64,000 nt of DNA from Pontederia crassipes (lineage: Eukaryota; Streptophyta; Magnoliopsida; Commelinales; Pontederiaceae), in NCBI GenBank assembly GCA_030549335.1, contig JAUKPH010000018.1, positions 7,750,001 to 7,814,000 of the forward strand, in the 5' to 3' direction. The position numbers were made by a program, and so were the translations under genes. Each line of letters starts with the position of its first letter. Position 1 is the stretch's first letter. Under the pieces are notes generated by a model. It worked only from the letters and a program-made list of their open reading frames with translations. It had not been told where the DNA came from and did no database searches. Shown in pieces: positions 24,890-36,280 of this stretch.

Positions 24890-26759
24890 AAACCCGCATG
24901 AGAATAAATATGATGAAAAAATATAGAAGTAGAAAAGGAAACGGTACAACTTGATTGTCACAAGTTGATGTATGTGAAAGAGCCACGAAGAATTCTAAGG
25001 TCTTTGCCCGATGTAAATTTGGGTGTCTCTGTTTGTGATGCTCCCGTTCATCAAGTTCGAGTTTTTTTCTTCTTTTTTTCTCTCTCATTAGTCAAAAACC
25101 TATTCCATCATGGATCGTCATGGCCCATGAGGTGATGTCAACGGGGCATAAGGAAGAGGTCATGCACCTTCTGCGCAATTTAATGGGGCGTGATAGCTCA
25201 CTTACGACCACCGAAAGATAATCATGACCCGAAAGATGTTGATAACGACCTTGACAGTAAATGGTTGACGATGCCCTGAAAGGAACATGGGTCATGACCT
25301 AGGAGTCACGACCCGTAACCAACCGTCTCCTTCATAGCCGATGGGTTTGTCGGTGGTAAAAGTAATAGCAGCAGAGATGCGAATGGAGGTCGATGTTAGA
25401 GGGAGAACTCCGACGTGTGGTCACCGAGACGCTGGGCTGTGGCTAGTGACGATGTTGTCGAGATTGGTCGGGGGAAGGGTGTCCATGGTCGCCGTGATTG
25501 CAGATCACCGAAAAGACGACCGCTGGTGAAAATCAAGCCGACACGCACTGGTCAAAGGTTCATTGGCGCAAGGGGCAGCCGATGGACGTTGATCACCTCT
25601 TATTTTACTCACTCTTATCAATGATCCATATATGAATTCTACCACCTTTGCATGATATTTTGTCCAATTTTGAAATATATAAATATTATTTGACAACTTT
25701 GAATAAGTCTCTTGGAGTGTAACAACTTTTTGAATTTTGAATCTCAAGAGAGGAAAAAGAGGAGCTAAGAAGGGGAGGCATCAAAGGACGAACATGACAT
25801 GGGAGAAGGGAGAAGACAAAAACTTTCTTTTGGAATGAGGAAACACCATGAAAGATACTGCTATTCTATTTAGGCCGATGCTTGGCTAAACCTTAAATTT
25901 CTTATGAGGTAATTGTGCGACTGTCGTGGTTTTGGTTTTCTTTCCCGCCGTACTCTTAGACATCTATTTGACTTTGCTTCATGTTAATTGTGAATGGTCT
26001 GTTTGCACTCAATTCCCATTAGATCGAGAGATCTTCCTTTTTACACACCCTGTCTTGTTCGAGAGAAAGTGGCTGAGAGGTTCATCTTATTATATTGGGG
26101 GATGAGAGTCCGTAATAGTAATAGTTGTTTTAGATTGATTTTACTATCTAGAGCAAAATCTTTATCACGTATCGCAAATGACCGAGAGATCAACCTTCAC
26201 ACTGATTAGGACGAGAGATCAGTTGATCAATAGATTTCAAACTATCTAATTATGGCTTATTCCTTAACATTCAAAGAGAGATCGATGAATGGAAGGAAAG
26301 AGTTAGATTAAGTATCAAGTTAGCATCGAGAGATCACTCACCTTATACAGGGATTAAAACCACACTAGTAGCCAATTCTCCACAAGGGAGTTCTCTTTAT
26401 ATTAGCATCTTCAATTCGCCTCTTTGTCTCTTCTTCCATTATCAGCATTCGTTATAGTTTTTGAGATATAATTAGAATTTTATCGATTTAAGTCAACGGG
26501 GTTACGACACTCGTGTTTTCTACTCGACTTGTATACTTGTAGTAGTGTGGACTCTTGTATACGTTCGTCAAAGCTTTCGCAAGAGTAGTCACCAACGAAG
26601 AGAAATTGAAAGGTTTGCTGAAGCAGAAGTAGATTGGTCATCGTTGAAGGTGGAGGCCCTGCAACAAATAGACATGAGAGAAAATAAGGGTCGTTATACG
26701 AGTGTTACGGGTCATGATATTAGATGGCTTTGGTGTTAAGGTGGTAACATGAAAATGTA
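24890..26759. other. Non-coding interior of Athila-like element, mixed origin
   Basis: No coding domain was recognised. A GC-richer patch at about 25330-25600 has open frames without recognisable similarity. From 25990 to 26340 the word CGAGAGATC recurs about five times, and the stretch 26380-26540 reads like the transcribed end of a plus-strand LTR, so a fragment of another retrotransposon may be nested here. Confidence 0.35.
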
Positions 26760-27530
26760 ACAGGTCATATGGTTTTGGCATTAGGGGCACACTATGATTC
26801 TAACGGGTCATGATTCACATGTAACAACCTGTGAAATAATGAAAATTCTCATGAGCCGTGAAAGATGAAGCCTCATGAATAGTGAAATTCATCATCTTCA
26901 TGGGGCGACTAGACAACATACAAATCGTTACCCGTGGGTAACAACCTGTGATGTGTAAATTAAACATTTTGGAAGCTATTGTGACACCCGTGACCCAACA
27001 TTTACAACTCGCGAAACTAAAGTAGTTCAACTAACACACACTGTGAGACTCGTGAAACAAAGGTAACGCCCCGTGAAAACCAAAAGTACAAAAGACCGAC
27101 CATTGTGAGACTCGTGAAAGAACAATAATGCCTCATGAAAAGATAAAAGAGCCATGAGTCGTGATGCTTGTCATCTTCGCGGAGTGATTGGACAACTTAC
27201 GATCTGTTACCATGGTGTAACGGCCTGAGAAATAAAAAATTATATGGAACAAAGTACTGATTACATTGTGATAATCTAGTGATTGCCCGTGTATTGGAGG
27301 TAGCCCCCATGATGAATACATAACGGCCTGTGAAATTTAGAAATTCGAAATATGGGCTACTGTGAGATCCGTGAACAAATACTAATGACCCGTGAAATGT
27401 AGAAGTTCGAAATACGAGCTACTGTGAGATTCATGAACAAATAATAACGAACCGTGATATTTAATATAATACCCCGTGAGAATTTGATAACGGCCCGTGA
27501 TGAAAGAAAATTTTAAATTTCAATAAATTC
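26760..27530 (+). repeat. Array of degenerate CCCGTGAAA motifs
   Basis: About 17 irregularly spaced words of the form TAACGGCCCGTGAAAT or GTGAGACTCGTGAAAC occur over 770 bp, roughly one every 45 bp. The same core appears in the LTRs of this element as CACGGCCCGTAAC. The array appears to be an amplified LTR motif. Confidence 0.55.
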
Positions 27531-27717
27531 AGCTTGTGACATGCAGAGACATGTAAAAAAAATTAATAAAAAAATAAAAATGAAAGAAGGAAACTAAAGA
27601 GACAAAGCAACTAACATAATCAAACTGACTAATCTAACATGAACTAAATTAATCTAAACTAAATTACGCGAAAGATCTAAACTATAAGTTTAAAGAATTG
27701 AGAATGAGCAGTTCTAA

Positions 27718-29542
27718 CACTAAATCCGTCGCAATTTGCGACGGATTTTTCGACGGTTCCGTTTCCGACGGATTTTTCGATGGTTATGACCGTCGAAAAT
27801 AATTTATATTATTATTTAATTTTTCGACGATTAGGAACGTCGATATTTCCGACGGATATCCATCCGTCGTAATTTCCGACGACTTTTCCGACGGTTACGA
27901 CCGTCGAAAATAAAAAAATTAAATTATGTATTTTATATTATTATTAAATTTTTCGGATGGATTTTCCGACAGTCACGACCGTCAGAAATAAAAAAAATAA
28001 TTATATAATTTATTATATTATTATTTAATTTTTCGATGATTAGGAACGTCGATATTTCCGACGGATATCCATCCGTCGCAAAATCCGCCGCAATTTTCGA
28101 AGGTTGTAATCGTCGGTAAATGTATAATAATATCATATAAAGAGTATTTTATTAATATAACTAGCGACGGTCCAAACCGTCACAATTACTGACGATTTTG
28201 ACCGTCGGTAACAATTACCGACAGTTCAAACTGTCGGTAAAATAAAAAATAAACATTATATATAACTAAATATATTTTCGATGGTCACAACCGACGGTAA
28301 TTATAAAAATATTTAATATTTACGTTTTCGACGGCCAAAATTGTCGGTAATTAAAATTTCGTTATCCCGCTTTTTTTCCCTTTTCCCGCTTTCTTTTCAC
28401 TTTTTCCCTTTATATATATTTCTCCTCCTCCCTCTTCTCTCTCTCCCTCCTCTCCTCTCTCTCTCTCTCCCGGCTGCGAGCACCCTCTCCCGCGCCGGAC
28501 GCCGGTGACCCTCTCCTGCACCGGCGACCCTCTCCCGCGCCGGACGCCGGCGACCCTCCCGCGCCGGACGCCGGCGACCCTCCCGCGCCGGCGATCCTCT
28601 CCCGCACCGCCAACCCTCTCCCGCGCCGGCGTCTCTCTCTCACTTTCTCTCCCACTCCGCGCCGGCGTCTCTCTCTCTCTCTCCGACCAAAGGCCGCTGT
28701 CGGCCGGATCTCGCCGCTGACGACCGGATCCGGCCGTGGCCGTTCGGATCGGGCCGTGGCCGTTCGGATCCGGCCCCCAGCGGCCGATCGGTCGACTGGC
28801 GGCCGGATCCGGACTCCAGCGGCCGGATCGGCCGCCAGGCTGCCGGATCCGGCCTCTAGGCTGTCGGATCCGACCTCCAGCGGCCGAATCGGCCGTCGGG
28901 CGTTCGGATCCGGCCGCCGAGCGTTCGGATCCGGTCGCCGAGCGTTCGGATCCGGCCGCCTGGCGGCGGATCCGGCCTCCAGCGGTCGGATCGGCCGCCG
29001 GGCGTTCGGATCCGGCCGCCTGGCGGCGGATCCGGCCCCAGCGGCCGGATCGACCGGCTTGCGGCCGGATCGACCGGCTTGCGGCCTGATCGGCCGCGGC
29101 GGTTGCGACCGTCAAAAGATCGACGGTTGTGACGCCCGTCCAAAGTTTCGACAGTTGCGACCGTCGAAAAGTTGCGACGGCTCGAACCGCCGGCTTTTTT
29201 CGGCGGTTGCAACCGTCGAAAATTTTGATGGTTCGGGCCGCCGGCCTTTTTCGGCGGTTGCAACCATCGGAAATTTCGACGGTTCGAACCGTCGGGGACT
29301 TTTCCGGCGGTTGCAACCGTCAGAAAATTTCGACGGTTCGAACCGCCGGGGTCTGTTACGACGGTCAGAATCGTCGATATTTTCGCCGATTTTTTTTTCA
29401 ACCATCGTAAATCCATTTGCGACGAGCGTTTTTTCGACGGATCGGTTCCGACTGAAAAACCGTCGGTAATTGCATTACCAATGGTTTTCGGGCTGATTAC
29501 CGATGGTCCGGACCGTCGGTAATGAGCATTTTCCTAGTAGTG
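27718..29542. mobile_element. CACTA element, non-autonomous (1825 bp) with GC-rich core
   Basis: The left end begins CACTAAATCCGTCGC. The right end, reverse complemented, is CACTACTAGGAAAATGC. A 3-bp target duplication TAA flanks it (27715-27717 and 29543-29545). Both arms (27720-28370 and 29100-29540) are dense with CGACGGTT..GACCGTCG palindromic words, as expected for subterminal transposase-binding repeats. Between them lies a GC-rich core (28440-29100) preceded by a TATATATA word and a CT-rich leader. There is no transposase. It is inserted in the interior of the Athila-like element. Confidence 0.8.
28371..29100. repeat. GC-rich core of CACTA element
   Basis: First comes a pyrimidine-rich leader (28371-28480) with TATATATA at its start. 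Then come repeats of GCGCCGGACGCCGGCGACCC (28490-28640), and then about ten units of CGGATCCGGCC/GGCGGATCC type (28700-29100). Long Arg/Pro/Gly-rich frames exist on both strands, but they reflect base composition and are not conserved coding. It could be a captured host promoter and leader; that is inference. Confidence 0.55.
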
Positions 29543-29975
29543 TAAGTTTAAAGTCGCTAGCTCGACTTTGATATGGCATATGCTGTGACTAATAAGAAAT
29601 TATCAATTAAAATAATATAATATGCAATTAAGGAACAGTCTCACCGAGCTTAATATGATCATGAATACTCGTAGTGGTGAGGCTCAGCACATGCGGTGTT
29701 GGATGACACCTACATTTTCGATTTTATGTTATCACCTAATGGTGGTGGTTCTTCATGTACAACAACCTTTTGATGTGAAATTCGATAGGTACATTGCTGT
29801 TGAACTTGGATTGTCAAGCGGTTCTTAGGTCGCCATTGTAATGATGTAGTTGGAGAAGATTAAACTGGTGTAGGTGGAGAACTTTTTCCTTCTAAATATT
29901 TTGGCAATTGCACTAATGGATTTGAGGAGATGTGCGCTGATGTGCAGGCAATGCTTGGTGCTTTGTTCTTCTCCT

Positions 29976-30497
29976 TCAGTGGTGGCCGAATTTGAGACAC
30001 TGATGTATTAGTGACAGGAGCTTCCAAGGTGGGCTCCTCCTTTGAACCTTCTCATCTTTCATAATGTATTTACTTGTCTCCTTGACACGCCATTGAGTCA
30101 TCATTGTACTTGCTGAAAAATTTATTCCTGGATACCATGGATATTGATAATGGCATGGACATAAGATGACCTTCGGATTCTCTTCGATGTGCCTTTGACA
30201 TTTAGAAATTAGAGAACTCGGTTTTGCAATTTCATTCTCCAACGCATGAAATTTTGATTCCAAAGTCTCGAACTTGAGCACGGTGTCGAATAGTTAAAAT
30301 GAATCATCTATTTCAATTTGCTTTTGAATGTTGGACAACTGAGACTTCAAATTCTGGATGTGTTGGTCTTGCATTGTCAACCTTCTTTCAATTGTTGTGG
30401 CGAATTGACCAATCATCTCTACAAAATTAGATGTTGATGATCTAAATTCGAGAATTGATACCACATCCTCATCTGACTTCTTGTTGTGATGCCTCAT
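29976..30497 (-). pseudogene. gag-like remnants of Athila-like element
   Basis: Two short minus-strand frames (30281-29976 and 30497-30294) lie next to the primer-binding site, where gag is expected. The right one has an amphipathic heptad-like segment near 'ERRLTMQDQHIQNLKSQL', reminiscent of the coiled-coil end of Athila gag. No zinc knuckle was seen. The call rests mainly on position. Confidence 0.35.
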
Positions 30498-30880
30498 GTT
30501 GTGAATTTATCTCTCCAAATTTTTGATTTGATAATTTTGAGTGGAGAGCTAATACTTCAGTGAGTGCAGTAGATGGATCTTGAAAAATATTTTCATTCTT
30601 TACTTGTTGAGGCTTCTAGTTTGTGCATTGTCTTGATGATGATGTCTCGATATGAATCCCATCTTGCTAGACAGTAGTGTTGCTTCCCTTAATTTGTTGA
30701 TTTGTGGTCATTTTCTTCTCCATCATTGAGGAAGTAAAGATATGCTCGTGATGATCAAGTTGTATACAAAATATGTCACCTGAAAAACTCACACAACACT
30801 AAAAGAAAAAGTGAAGTAAAACAAAATAAAAAATTCTCAAAGTAGCTTATATGAGATAGACTAAGAATTATGAATATAGT

Positions 30881-30897
30881 ACCCAACAATAGTGCCA
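30881..30897 (-). other. Primer-binding site of Athila-like element
   Basis: On the minus strand the word is TGGCACTATTGTTGGGT, a decayed form of the TGGCGCCGTTGCCGGG site that many Athila elements use (complementary to tRNA-Asp by family knowledge). It begins six bases after the LTR end. Confidence 0.55.
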
Positions 30898-31020
30898 AAA
30901 ACTTGATACGTTAAAATTGTAACAAATAAATTTGCTAGCAAGTGCACTAATCGTGTCAAGTAATAGAGTAGAGAGTAGAGAGTAGAATGCCGAGCCCACA
31001 AGGAACATTCCTAAACTAGT

Positions 31021-33008
31021 CATATAAATTTGTTCTTTCCCACTTGTCGGACGGGGTATGATCGTGAAAGGATGTCCCAGTTTATGTGCGGGATGAGATC
31101 TTTCAGGCATTTACACTATGATATTTTTTTTGGGTTACATAATTTATTTTATATTATTTTTAAATTACTAACTTTTATAATATTATTTAGGAGGCAAATC
31201 AGTTTCATCCGGATCTTAGTTTGGGTACGATCCAGAGAGTTTTTGAGGAGGTGACTTAGAAACGCCTCCGAAATTGACTATATAAGTTTCGCAAGGTCGT
31301 CACGTCTGCCAGCCTCACTTTGTAGTAGGGCATACAAATATGCCCAAGGCATATTAGGCGCCCAGTGTGGAAGTCATCATGTAGGAAATGGTAAGTAATT
31401 TACATTTAATTTATTTTTATTAAATTTATAATTTTTCAAAGTCTAAGTATTTGATGTTCATACAAGATGGATGAACAATGACAAAAAAAGTCAAAAAAGG
31501 CAAGGGTCAACCAATTTTCGAAGTCCGAGGCCCACATCCACACAAGCAGATCAATGCGATTTGATGAGCATCGACGGCGCATGGTACTGTAGATACAAAA
31601 TCGAATAATCAAACTTTTACCTTATGCTTATTTTATAAAATTTGAAACTTTATTGCAGAAGGAGAAACAAGGCGGTCTTATGGACATTCGCGTGGTCTAT
31701 GAGGCCACACATAAGAGTCGAAAGACCAACGTGTTGGTCATGCCTACTGCTCGTAGGCTTCTGGTAAGTCTCATAATATGTTCACTTGATTGGTGATGTT
31801 AATGCAAATGATTTTTTAAATGCACAATGTTTATATTTTTTTAGATGTGTACAAAAAGAAGATGGCTGAGAAGTACGGAGATGATCCGAGTACTCAGCCA
31901 CCAGGTAATGTATCTCGAAAGCGATTCATGTTTTTAATTTATATAACACCTTATATGTTTATGTGTTTTTTTATGTTATATAATTTACATAATCTATAAT
32001 GTTTATATGATTGTATAATTTTTTTATTTCATAGAGGACCCTGCTGATTGGGAGGAGATGGATGGCACAACACGAGGAGGATACTTACATGGCCTAGGTA
32101 CAACCACGGGGGTACCTACGAGGAGCGGAGGATATGCAGGCGACCCATCTGCTCTAAGCTCATTCGCTGCACCTGATGTGACACAGCTATCGCAGCAGCT
32201 ATCACAGGAGGTGTCGCAACAGCTACCCCAATAGTTGGCTTCTTTATTGTAGATGATTCAGACGTTGATCCCACCGTAGAATCAATCCTCATGAGGCCAA
32301 GGACCGAGCACGTCCAGATCGAATATCCGGAATGACAACAACTCCAAAACTTAGGATAGAAACTTTTGCATGATATTAAATATACTTTTGTTAGTTATAC
32401 ATTTGTTATTAGATATACGCGTAGTAGTTACATTTTTGTTAGTTCAGGTTATTACTTTTCATATTGTTATCTTTAATATGATGTATGTGATGAATGATAA
32501 ATGCATCTATATACATTGTATAATTGTATGGTGTGGGAAGGAAAGAAAATATGATTGTAATGGGGAAAAATTGTTTGATATTAGCATCTCAATTGCGGCG
32601 CATGCGTATTTTAAATACATCGTCTTTAGCGTCACCTTAGCGTCGATGAATTGAGCGTCACCATAGTGCTGACCTAGCATTGGACTACGTATAAACTTAG
32701 CATCACTTGAGCGTCGTAATAGCATCGCGGTGTTCTGCGCCACTTTAGCCTCTCGTTAGCGATGCAACTCAACTGCTCGCAATGGTACTTTTCACGTCAT
32801 CTTAACATCGAGTTAGCATCGAGTGTTGACGCTAATTGTGTCGCTTTTATCTTTGGCGCTATTATGACGCTAATAGCTACCGATTTCAAATGTCTCATAT
32901 TTTCGGCTCTATGTCGATGCTAAGGAGATGCTATTATTTCCAACCACACATTAGCATCGTAGTAGCGTCTTGGTTGATGTGTTGTTATTTACCATTTTTC
33001 TTGTAGTG
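31021..33008 (+). mobile_element. CACTA (En/Spm) element, 5'-truncated, inside the LTR
   Basis: The right end ACCATTTTTCTTGTAGTG is the reverse complement of a CACTACAAGAAAAA terminal repeat. Subterminal words TAGCGTC and TAGCATC fill 32590-32980. No matching left end exists; the insertion starts abruptly at 31021. The 7-bp word AACTAGT flanks both sides (31014-31020 and 33009-33015), longer than the 3 bp a CACTA transposase makes. Confidence 0.65.
31186..32236 (+). pseudogene. CACTA accessory protein (Ptta/En-Spm-like), broken
   Basis: Five short coding-like blocks are separated by GT-AG introns: about 31186-31390, 31466-31590, 31660-31763, 31845-31904 and 32036-32233. They show a QxxFHPD-like start, a lysine-rich segment, 'EATHKSRKTN', an 'EKYGDDPSTQPP' segment and a Gly-rich 'GGYLHGLGTTTG' ending, the usual order in plant Ptta proteins. 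In-frame stops are present in the first two blocks. The Gln/Ser-rich tail ends at TAG near 32234. Confidence 0.55.
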
Positions 33009-34839
33009 AACTAGTTAAATCTAATATATCTCAATAATCTACTAAGAGAAGAAAATGGTGTTAACATGAAGATTGAAAATAAATGTGTAGAAAATTAAAT
33101 AACAGAAAATAAAATAAATTGTTGTTGAGCCTAAAGATTATGGATGATTAATGATAATGATTAACTAGCATGAAAAATTATGAAGATTGAATTATAACAA
33201 TGATTAACCAATTCAGTTTTTGAGATGGATTATGATTACTTATAATAATGACCTCTATGCTGAGTAAATCAAACTATATTTAATTCTTACAAAACTTAGG
33301 ATCACAAACACTGAGTTAATATTCAGTTAAGAAAGATATTAAGATGCATTAAGTTGTATATCCTAAACTAACAATCATCCACGCGGGGTATAAATTAATA
33401 GACCGCACAAAATCTAGCACAAACGATGAGTTACTAGTTTCATGTTATGATTGTTTCAACTCTCAAGGTAAAGAATGATTTGTTGAAAATTATTAAATCC
33501 TAACATAACCACTCTAGATCTGATTTGTAGTCTTATCTCATAATATAACAATCTCAGTGAAAAGCATTAAGCACAACAATCATAAAAAAAAGAAATCGAA
33601 ATAATTATATTAATCCAAATCTAATAACCGAGTTCATGCAGCTTTCTCAATGAAGTAAAAATCTCTATTACATGAAAGATAGAACTAACAAAACCAGAGT
33701 AAAGAGCATCCAAATAATAGGTAGAAGTCAGAATTTTTCACCTTCGACCATCTCTGGATTGCTACAGAGTACACACGCTGAGTTGATTCACAGCTTCTCT
33801 CAAACAAACACTGAATAACTCTGAAATTCGTCCTTTGCAATGTAGCATGGCTCTCAGGTCTCAAGCACTTCAAACAGCAAAAGCACATATTTTTCTTTCT
33901 CCTATGGCCTCTATTTATGGCTTCTAAGTGTTCTAAGGGTTTTGATAAAGTCTCAATTTGATAAGGAGTCTTTTTATGTCAAAATAATAAAAATTTGGAA
34001 TAGACTTTGATTGGACTTTAAAACCATAAGAAACTTCTTCAAATCTAAGTAATTATGTTTCCTGATGACCCCTGGGAGTTCAGATAAAATTTGGAATTGA
34101 TCTGTAATTAAAATCCATAAGAAAAGTTAAAGAAATCTTGAAATTAGCCTTTGTAATGCCCATAAGAGCTTCGTAACGGTCTGAATATGACTTTACACGG
34201 TCCATAACATTGATTCCAAATCGTAGTAAAAGTTGTCTTCACGTCCCGTAACATTTTAGTCATGAACCATAACTCGGACAATTTTTTGGGTGAATCTAGG
34301 CATTTTAACGGGCCCTTATAGCTGTTTCACGCCCTCCCCCCTGTTAGCTCCACTATTTTTCACTTTCTCGCTTCATTTTAAGTCTGATTTGATTGTGATT
34401 TTCTTCAGTAGGTTCATAATTCAATTTTTTCATTTTTTGCAACAAAACATAGAATTTACATAGATTTCTATTTTTATAAAATTAAAGCAAGTAAGACCAT
34501 AAATTGGTGCATGTTATGAAAATGAATCGAAATATGATTAAATGCATGACTAATTATATGTTGTATTTTGCATGCATCATTCCACATGGGCAAAACATGG
34601 AAGTGGTCCATATGTAGCTACTCTCTTGACCTTTCAAGACACGTTTTAAATTTGTGCGAGTTAAAAGCCCAAAGCAAGCAATATCTTGATTGAGTTGGGG
34701 TATTAAATAATGGTATTATAGCTAACCTCACGTAATCACTTGAGCCATGTGGGAAACACGGGCCATGGGACAACACGGATCACTCAATGAGGACATTGAA
34801 CCTGCTAAGGAGGGAAGATTATAACGACATGAGATCTAA

Positions 34840-35607
34840 TGGCTTGTTTGGCAAATAACTAGAGGGGTGGGGTGGCGTGACATGGTGAGTGATGTAGTGG
34901 TGAAGTATGGTGTATCAAGTCCATGTTTGGATAATAAATTATATAAGATGTGGTGTGGAGTAATAAAGATTTTATTTGTGTAAAAGTCATTTTTACCCTT
35001 CATTATATATCTAAAGTATTTATAATCATTATATTTAATTTATTTTTCATAAATAAATTATTTGTGTTGAAGGGATAATCTTGACTTTTCATAAATGAGA
35101 AAAAATGAAGTTAACAAAAAATTTGCCAGAAGTCGACAAAAGGATTAAATTGAAAAAATCATGATAGTTTAGGGATCCAAAAAATAAGTTCGTAGTTTGG
35201 GGTTAGATGAAATCGTGATAGTTTAGGAGTGATTTATGGAAAACACCTTATAATTTTTTCATTTATGCATCTATTTTAAAAAGTTGAAAAATGATAGATA
35301 AATATAGATAAAAATTTATTTCATCATAATATTTCTTTAATGTATGAGAGAGAGGAGATTGATGAGAGAGAAGAAAAGAAAGAGATGGAGAGAGACAAGA
35401 GAAGAGAAATTCGAGGGAGGGTTAATTTAGTCCAAAATTATTAATCCCTTCTCATCCCACCAATCTGGTGGAATGAAAAATATGATGTTAAGAGGGTTTA
35501 GCTACTCCACCTCACCCCTCCTAACTAATATAAAATTATTATTCAAACAAAACTTATATTCCCATATACCACCCCACTCCCTCAAAACCCTCAATCCAAA
35601 CAATTCC
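34840..35607. mobile_element. PIF/Harbinger (Tourist-like) MITE (768 bp)
   Basis: The left end is TGGCTTGTTTGG and the right end, reverse complemented, is GGAATTGTTTGG. TAA flanks both sides (34837-34839 and 35608-35610). The interior includes GTGTAAAAGTCATTTTTACCC-type sequence, common in Tourist-like elements, and a nested 'GATAGTTTAGGGATCC' repeat at 35080-35240. No transposase. Confidence 0.7.
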
Positions 35608-35661
35608 TAAGGACCAAGATGATTTGATTGAATAGTACCACATGGGCAAAGCACGAACATG

Positions 35662-36162
35662 CATGGGCGGACCTACCTATGAGTTAATGGGGTCAATTGA
35701 CCCCATTAAAATTTACGAGTTTATTCTATAGGTATTAACTAAGGTAATAATTAATATAAACTAAATATTAAAGTAATGACCTACTTCTATTTTATTGTTT
35801 TGAAGTAAAATATGATATATTGTTTTTTTATCTTATCTTTGCTCTATTAATAATCAACTCTTCACATTATTTTATCTTTTATAGTGAACTACTATAACTT
35901 TGATTATGCATTTAAATTACTTTTAACAAACAAAATCACTCTTGGAATCATATTATTATTTATAATAACTAATTACTATGCATTTTTATTTGTTAATAAT
36001 TATCTTCTTTGTGAATGATTGTATGATATTATTTTCATTTAATATTGACAATATTTTTAGCTATTTTATATTTCTAATATAATTTTGAATATAATAATTT
36101 ATATATTGATATTTTATTAAAAACTTGCACCCATAAGCGTAAGGGTCCTAGGTCCGCCCCTG
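35662..36162. mobile_element. hAT element, non-autonomous (501 bp)
   Basis: The left end CATGGGCGGACCTA and the right end, reverse complemented, CAGGGGCGGACCTA form inverted repeats. The 8-bp target duplication CGAACATG is perfect (35654-35661 and 36163-36170). The interior is AT-rich and without ORFs. Confidence 0.88.
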
Positions 36163-36280
36163 CGAACATGGGCTTATATGTAGTTACCCCCTTAACCTTT
36201 TCAAGATGTGTTTCAAATTCATGTGGGCCAATAACTCAAAGAAAATAATATTGTTATTGGCCTAGGGGTGTTACAAAAAA

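Larger units (their letters stand above)
22181..34579 (-). mobile_element. Athila-like LTR retrotransposon, non-autonomous, with nested CACTA elements
   Basis: Read on the minus strand, the order is 5' LTR (34579-30904, interrupted), primer-binding site (30897-30881), gag-like remnants (about 30500-29976), a long non-coding interior, two purine tracts (near 24847 and at 23866-23852) and the 3' LTR (23851-22181). I find no reverse transcriptase or integrase. Two CACTA elements lie inside (27718-29542 and 31021-33008). The LTRs are about 1.67-1.68 kb net and clearly diverged from each other. No clean 5-bp target duplication is visible (flanks TAGTT and TTCCA), so the ends may have decayed. Confidence 0.75.
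30904..34579 (-). repeat. 5' LTR of Athila-like element, interrupted by CACTA
   Basis: The pieces 30904-31020 and 33009-34579 align with the 3' LTR at 22181-23851. Net length is about 1.68 kb, equal to its partner. Shared words include TTGCTAGCAAGTG, 'TGTTGAGCCTAA' and 'GATGCATTAAGTTG'. The outer end is TGATGCATGC on the minus strand. Confidence 0.75.
20455..36275 (+). repeat. Solo LTR (about 1.24 kb net) split by four insertions
   Basis: The left end is TGTAACACCCCC and the right end is GGGGTGTTACA, an 11-bp inverted terminus typical of Tekay/Del-type LTRs. Both ends are flanked by AAAAA. Removing the hAT element (20505-21395), the Athila-like element (22181-34579), the Harbinger MITE (34840-35607) and the hAT element (35662-36162), each with its duplication, leaves about 1.24 kb. 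The LTR segments on either side of the insertions also resemble each other internally (TTGATTGAATAGT then CCACATGGGCAAA at both 22168/34583 and 35618), showing an internal duplication. AAAAA is weak evidence by itself, so the reading depends mainly on the termini. Confidence 0.6.

Noticed and set aside
28351..29469. Long ORFs (up to 321 and 237 codons) on both strands
   Set aside because: They are Arg/Pro/Gly-rich translations of GC-rich tandem units in a CACTA core and are open in many frames. No domain is recognisable.
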